A DNA stretch of 64,000 nt, taken from an uncultured Chitinophagaceae bacterium (lineage in GTDB: Bacteria > Bacteroidota > Bacteroidia > Chitinophagales > Chitinophagaceae). Made by a program: the position numbers and the translations under genes. The notes under the pieces are model-generated. The model ran no database searches and was not told the DNA's origin. It saw only the letters and a program-made list of their open reading frames with translations. Shown piece by piece: positions 60,212 to 64,000 of the stretch (position 1 is the first letter of the stretch; each line of letters opens with the position of its first letter). Location: NCBI GenBank assembly GCA_936908745.1, contig CAKZFX010000012.1:1-64000 (forward strand). The letters are read 5' to 3'.

Positions 60212-60615
60212 AGTTGATTTTTTCGCCCCCGCATGGTGTTTGTCACATCGTTATTCTGAAAGTAATTCATTTAACACAAAGAAAATTTCTGTAATATTTT
60301 TTTTGATATATATCATTTGTGCTTTTATAAATACCTACATAGATGAATTGAACTAATGCAATCGGTTGATTATTTTAAACGTTTGTTTGGTGTTGATGCA
60401 GTAAGGGTTTTGTATTGGTTTATTTTTTTTTATTGTAACCTGCAAACAGGTTGATGGGTTTTAACGCAATCGTTTTCCGGGTGCAAACGGTTACAAGTAA
60501 AGACGATTGGAGATGATTGCAGGTTGCCACTGTCAAAGCCGGCTTTTGAAGCCTCAATAACAAATTTTGACACTGGCTCCGGCTGTTGTAGTTTTGAGGA
60601 AATAAACTAACCAAC
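60212..60615. other. 404-base divergent gap with promoter
   Basis: Lies between the Crp/Fnr gene (minus) and the membrane protein gene (plus). AT-rich. It contains GGCTTTTGAAGCC (60541-60553) as an inverted repeat and the promoter described at 60565-60596. No gene is seen. Confidence 0.6.
60565..60596 (+). promoter_or_regulatory. Consensus Bacteroidota promoter
   Basis: TTTTG at 60565-60569, 19 bases, then TAGTTTTG at 60589-60596: a match to TTTG-N19-TAnnTTTG at both boxes and spacing. The start codon is 20 bases downstream. The clearest vegetative promoter I saw in the window. Confidence 0.6.
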
Positions 60616-61053
60616 ATGGAAACAGGCATGATTCATTTACATAGCGTCCTTCGCTGGGTTATTCTTTTATTTTTATTGATCTGCCTTTTCCAGGCTTTTG
60701 GTAAGAAAGAAGGTTTGCGTAAAACCAGTTTATGGTTGCTTATTTCTGCGCATATCACCTTCCTGGTGGGTATTTACCTGTTGGTGGCCGGTCGTTTTGG
60801 TATTATGAAAGGTCTTCCGCCGGGTGTTAGTGTGATGAAGGATTCTTTTTACCGTTTTACATGGGTGGAACATCCGTTGATGATGCTGGTGGCCATCGTA
60901 CTGATCACTATAGCAAGAGGCAAGGCCAAAGTTTTGAATTATAAAGCAACAGGCTGGCTCTTGCTGATTGCCTTGCTGCTCATTTTAGCTGCTGTGCCCT
61001 GGCCGTTCAGGGAAGGTGTAGGAGCAGGCCGTACATGGTTTCCTGGTATGTAA
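60616..61053 (+). CDS. Small four-helix membrane protein
   Basis: 145 residues, four hydrophobic segments (about 10-28, 38-60, 83-100, 113-130). Conserved-looking histidines face the membrane (MIHLHSVLRWVIL, SAHITFLVG, WVEHPLMML). This pattern, with paired His in helices, resembles small haem-binding b-type cytochrome-like proteins, but no family is certain. Its last 9 codons and stop belong to the first unit of the tandem duplication at 61029-61273. Confidence 0.72.
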   Translation: METGMIHLHSVLRWVILLFLLICLFQAFGKKEGLRKTSLWLLISAHITFLVGIYLLVAGRFGIMKGLPPGVSVMKDSFYRFTWVEHPLMMLVAIVLITIARGKAKVLNYKATGWLLLIALLLILAAVPWPFREGVGAGRTWFPGM

Positions 61054-61273
61054 TAGTGTTGACTTCCGTTGTAAATTTGGTATGACCAAAGGTCATATAA
61101 TAAGCATACGAAGCGGGACGCTTCGTATAGCGCCGTACATGGTTTCCCGGCAGTAATATTGCTGACTTCCGTTGTAAAAATTTAGCTGGTAATTAGTAGG
61201 AGCTGGTGCCTTGCAGTTGGGTATGACCAACCGTTATATAATAAGTACACGAAGCGTCCCGCTTCGTATAGCG
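61029..61273. repeat. Tandem duplication of gene end plus hairpin
   Basis: Unit 1 (61029-61132) begins with the last codons of the membrane protein gene. Unit 2 (61133-61273) repeats CCGTACATGGTTTCC, TTGACTTCCGTTGTAAA (TGACTTCCGTTGTAAA in unit 2), GTATGACCAA, TATAATAAG and a hairpin. Hairpins: TACGAAGCG with loop GGA (61107-61127), ACGAAGCG with loop TCC (61249-61267), loops reverse-complementary. Unit 2 has an extra segment of about 40 bases. Confidence 0.75.
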
Positions 61274-61281
61274 ATATTAAT

Positions 61282-61710
61282 TTATTTTGCTTTGTCTTCC
61301 CGGTAAAAGATCTTGCCTACAATCTTCCAACCTTCTTTTGTTTTCAACAGGCTTACAATGTCGTGAAAAAAGAAAGCCGGGTATTCAATCGTCAGCTTGG
61401 CAGTGGCCGCATTGCCAAATACCTGTACGCTTTCAATCTTTGTGGTTCGGTTTTGTTTGACACCGGTATTGCGGGTACGTGCCATAAAGTCTTTTAACGA
61501 TACAATGACCAGTGTATCATTGCGCATGTATTGCATCTGGCCAGTCGGGCTGAAGGCTTTTGAAAACAGAACGCTGTCACCATTGGTTCCTCCATCGAGG
61601 TAGTAGTTACAAACCGTTTCGATGTCTTTGATTGTTTGCTGATCGGCCTGGGCATTGGAGGATAACCAGCAGGCAGAAGCCAGTACGCAACTGAAGAAAA
61701 ACCTTTTCAT
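61282..61710 (-). CDS. Secreted NTF2-like (SnoaL/lumazine-binding type) protein
   Basis: 142 residues from ATG 61710 (MKRFFFSCVLASACWLSSNAQ signal peptide). The mature domain is NTF2-like: TIKDIETVCNYYLDGGTNGD, then the ALxL strand pairs in SVQVFGNAATAKLTIEYP and TKEGWKIVGKIFYRED. The fold binds small molecules; no ligand is known. It follows the tandem duplication. Confidence 0.8.
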   Translation of the reverse strand: MKRFFFSCVLASACWLSSNAQADQQTIKDIETVCNYYLDGGTNGDSVLFSKAFSPTGQMQYMRNDTLVIVSLKDFMARTRNTGVKQNRTTKIESVQVFGNAATAKLTIEYPAFFFHDIVSLLKTKEGWKIVGKIFYREDKAK

Positions 61711-61787
61711 ATATATCTTTTCGTTAAGATAGAAAAATACAGGGCTGCTAAACAATGAAAAGGGATGAGTGGTATAGTTTTAAAACC

Positions 61788-62279
61788 TTATCGTTTTCCG
61801 AGTTCGATCACTTCGCAATTTTTCATTTCTTTTCCATCAATCACAAAGCGGATCAGCGTTCGCACTTTATGCCAGCCTTGTTTGCCCGCGGCGCCGGGAT
61901 TCATGTGCAGGCAACTGATCTTTTCATCGTACATCACTTTTAAAATATGCGAATGCCCGCTGATAAAAAGCTGCGGTTGATGGGTCGTTAATTCTTTGCG
62001 GGTTTCGGGATTGTATTTGGGCGGGTAGCCACCGATATGGCGCATCATCACTTTTACGCCTTCACATTGAAACACGATTTGCTCCGGAAATACATGGCGG
62101 ATGCCGGCATCGTCAATGTTTCCATAAACGCCTTTCAATGGTTTGAAGTCACGTAATGGTTCAATAACATTACTGCCAAAATCACCTGCATGCCAGACTT
62201 CATCGCAGTTTTTGAAATGTTCAAAAACCGATTCGTCTAAATAGCCATGAGTATCTGCCAGCAGGCCAATGCGGGTCAT
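61788..62279 (-). CDS. YfcE-type metallophosphoesterase
   Basis: 163 residues of the YfcE/MJ0936 family. Metal-binding motifs: LLADTHGYLD, HAGDFGS, GNIDD and GHSH. It cleaves phosphodiesters, probably with Mn2+, with unknown cellular substrate. It lies 47 bases downstream of the antiporter gene on the same strand. Confidence 0.92.
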   Translation of the reverse strand: MTRIGLLADTHGYLDESVFEHFKNCDEVWHAGDFGSNVIEPLRDFKPLKGVYGNIDDAGIRHVFPEQIVFQCEGVKVMMRHIGGYPPKYNPETRKELTTHQPQLFISGHSHILKVMYDEKISCLHMNPGAAGKQGWHKVRTLIRFVIDGKEMKNCEVIELGKR

Positions 62280-62326
62280 GTGATAAAGTTAATAATTAAG
62301 GCATCCCACAAGTCACAAAGAAGTTC

Positions 62327-64000
62327 TTACTGTTTTCCCGAAATGATCAGCGTGGACGGGCTTTCAGACAGCCATACACTTTTTGAGTCAACCAGTTTTT
62401 TCCAACTGTTAAGACTGATGATCATCAGGTTTTGTTGCTGTAAAAAATCTTTGGTGATCAGCCGTTCAATGTAAAGCACAATATTGCCCGGTGTTTTTTG
62501 CTGGATGGCTTTTATTTTCTGGCTGATGGAAGGATTGTTCTGAATCGTTCCGGTCACATCCAGTATAGCCACCTGCGAACCGGCGTTGCTGATCAGTTGC
62601 TGTGCATAGCTGACAAGGTATTCATCTTCCGGTCCTAATAAGGGAATGAAAACTTTGTTGGTATTGGTAAAGTTTTTATCCACCAGTATGCCGACCGGGA
62701 TATCTGATTTGGAAAGAATATGCCTTGTACGTTCATCCATCACCGGGGTTTCAAACAGGTTTTCTTTACCGGTTACGGTATTGATAAGTGTTTCGGGGTT
62801 GATGATACGTGTAGTGAAGCCTAAGATTTTACCTAACAGTGTTCCTTCGTAAATGCTGGGGTTAGAACTGATGAGTAATAAATCAAAGTGGCCTTTTTTT
62901 GCCACGCTGTTGATCTCGTTTTCAAAGTCGGATGATACTTTGAACAAGGTCAGCACTTTTTGATTGAGTTTTCCTGATTCATCCATAATAGGGCGGAAAC
63001 TGTCTTTTTCATATTCCTCCAGGTCAAAATGATGGGTTTCGCTGGCAGGTGAAAGATGCAGGGCCGTCAGTTCCGAATTGACTTTTTGTTGCCGCACTAA
63101 ACTATGTGATAGTTTCAGCAATGCTTTACCTGCTTCCGGGGTTTCAAATGAAAACAGGATTTTGTATTTATTGATCTCTTCCTGTGAAACAGGCGTTTCT
63201 TTTTCCCTGGATTTAAAAATGCGATTGATCAGGTCCAATGCCGGCCCGGTCATAAATGTCGTTATCAATGCCATGATCACCATCATGGTAAATACCTGCG
63301 GCGTGAGAACGCCCAGGTCGTAACCAATGTTCAATACGACGAGTTCCATCAGTCCTCTTGTATTCATCAATGCGCCGATGGTCAGGCTGTCTTTCCAGTT
63401 TTGCCCGACAAATTTGGCTGCAAGCATGCTGCCGACAAATTTTCCAACTACGGCCACAAGGATAATGATACCTGTTACCTGCCAGAGATGTGCTTCGTTT
63501 AACAAACCAATCTGTGTACGCAAACCCGTGAATACAAAGAACAGCGGGAGCAACAGCACCAGCGCCACATCTTCCACTTTTTCTATAAAGAGGTTGCGGA
63601 ATTTTACATTCGAAGGCATGATAGCGCCGGCCATGAAAGCGCCAAACAAGGCATGTATGCCTATAATTTCTGTGAGGTACGATGAAATGATCAGCGTGAT
63701 AAAGAAGATAGCCACGATGGAGCGACTGATACTGTCTTTGGAAGGATAGAGGTCGGCCACTCTTTTCAGGAACGGGCGCACCACGTTTATCATTAGTAAC
63801 ACATAAGCAACTGCCATCAGGATCGTAAAAATGGCGCTGCCTACCGAACCTGCTTTTACAATGGCGATAACGGCTGCAAGAATACACCAGGCCGTGATAT
63901 CATCCGCAGCGGCACAGGTGATCACGATCGTTCCGAGTTTTGTTTTATGTATGCCCCGTTCCTGCACAATCCTCGCCAATACGGGAAAGGCTGTCACACT
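62327..64000 (-). CDS. CPA2-type cation:proton antiporter with C-terminal USP-like domain, 5' end cut
   Basis: At least 558 residues. The frame is open to base 64000 and the last codon visible is part of SVTAFPVLARIV, the hallmark of the CPA2 fold, so the true start lies beyond the edge and the GTG at 63997 is not the start. About ten membrane helices remain, with GTIVITCAAADDITAWCILA (the acidic pair of the transport site) and GALMNTRGLMELVVLNIG. The C-terminal 230 residues form a soluble domain similar to universal stress proteins (SDIPVGILVDKNFTNTNKVFIPLLGPE). It probably exchanges Na+ or K+ for H+. Confidence 0.93.
   Translation of the reverse strand, partial: SVTAFPVLARIVQERGIHKTKLGTIVITCAAADDITAWCILAAVIAIVKAGSVGSAIFTILMAVAYVLLMINVVRPFLKRVADLYPSKDSISRSIVAIFFITLIISSYLTEIIGIHALFGAFMAGAIMPSNVKFRNLFIEKVEDVALVLLLPLFFVFTGLRTQIGLLNEAHLWQVTGIIILVAVVGKFVGSMLAAKFVGQNWKDSLTIGALMNTRGLMELVVLNIGYDLGVLTPQVFTMMVIMALITTFMTGPALDLINRIFKSREKETPVSQEEINKYKILFSFETPEAGKALLKLSHSLVRQQKVNSELTALHLSPASETHHFDLEEYEKDSFRPIMDESGKLNQKVLTLFKVSSDFENEINSVAKKGHFDLLLISSNPSIYEGTLLGKILGFTTRIINPETLINTVTGKENLFETPVMDERTRHILSKSDIPVGILVDKNFTNTNKVFIPLLGPEDEYLVSYAQQLISNAGSQVAILDVTGTIQNNPSISQKIKAIQQKTPGNIVLYIERLITKDFLQQQNLMIISLNSWKKLVDSKSVWLSESPSTLIISGKQ

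Noticed and set aside
63213..63887. 224-codon minus-strand frame in a different frame of the antiporter
   Set aside because: Same strand as the antiporter but off frame; composition is Arg/His-rich and unlike real proteins. The antiporter frame has clear CPA2 motifs.

Overview
The window comes from a Bacteroidota chromosome, most likely a Chitinophagaceae-like member (the family level is inference). The evidence is TonB-linked outer-membrane proteins with carboxypeptidase-regulatory N-termini, DUF3857, GxxExxY and LVIVD proteins, many small secreted lipoproteins, very weak Shine-Dalgarno sequences, and promoter-like TAnnTTTG boxes close to start codons. No rRNA, tRNA, CRISPR array, prophage or plasmid signature was seen. 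Both ends cut genes: gcvP at the left and a CPA2-type cation/proton antiporter at the right.

Layout. 1-6.3 kb: gcvP, a cysteine-cluster protein, a DUF389 membrane protein, an MFS carrier, deoxynucleoside kinase, GxxExxY and folK. 6.4-12.3 kb: sppA, an ABC-2 permease, an SRPBCC protein, bioA and a secreted protein. 12.3-16.2 kb: an ECF sigma factor, a membrane-anchored barrel protein, an LVIVD lipoprotein and a small barrel. 16.2-30.5 kb: queG, two DUF3857 proteins, a serine hydrolase, clpB, a REP-associated tyrosine transposase (RAYT) among hairpins, an LRR protein, a Crp/Fnr regulator and an ArsR/SRPBCC pair. 30.5-45.6 kb: a DsbA-fold protein without CxxC, DEAD helicase plus RRM protein, a histidine kinase and response regulator, DinB, an outer-membrane protein, a di-haem peroxidase, a Mur-ligase paralogue and a nucleoside deaminase. 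45.6-64 kb: a repeat array running into an anti-sigma-like gene, a second ECF sigma factor, an NlpC/P60 peptidase, a lipoprotein-crcB-ppa-TauE operon, phoH, a repeat-rich gap, hemerythrin, a TonB receptor, rpe, TPR and TolB-like proteins, a second Crp/Fnr regulator, and a phosphodiesterase beside the antiporter.

Two themes stand out. First, the 12.3-16.2 kb cluster looks like a self-contained envelope signalling unit. The sigma gene and the LVIVD lipoprotein gene are preceded by the same bipartite element, GTGCAACG, exactly 16 bases, then TGTCAG. The gene overlapping the sigma gene encodes one polypeptide with an anti-sigma-like cytoplasmic head, one membrane helix, a ~180-residue hydrophilic linker and a beta-barrel-like C-terminus, so it could span both membranes.

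Second, the gaps between genes hold several repeat layers: hairpins with almost always a 3-base loop (around the RAYT gene, at 45.6-45.9, 53.0-53.3 and 61.1-61.3 kb); a dispersed CCGCAGAG/GCGCAAGG-type repeat that carries nested hairpins and also flanks the GxxExxY gene; and patches built from one short word repeated imperfectly and often mirrored. One hairpin repeat supplies the last codons and stop of the anti-sigma-like gene.
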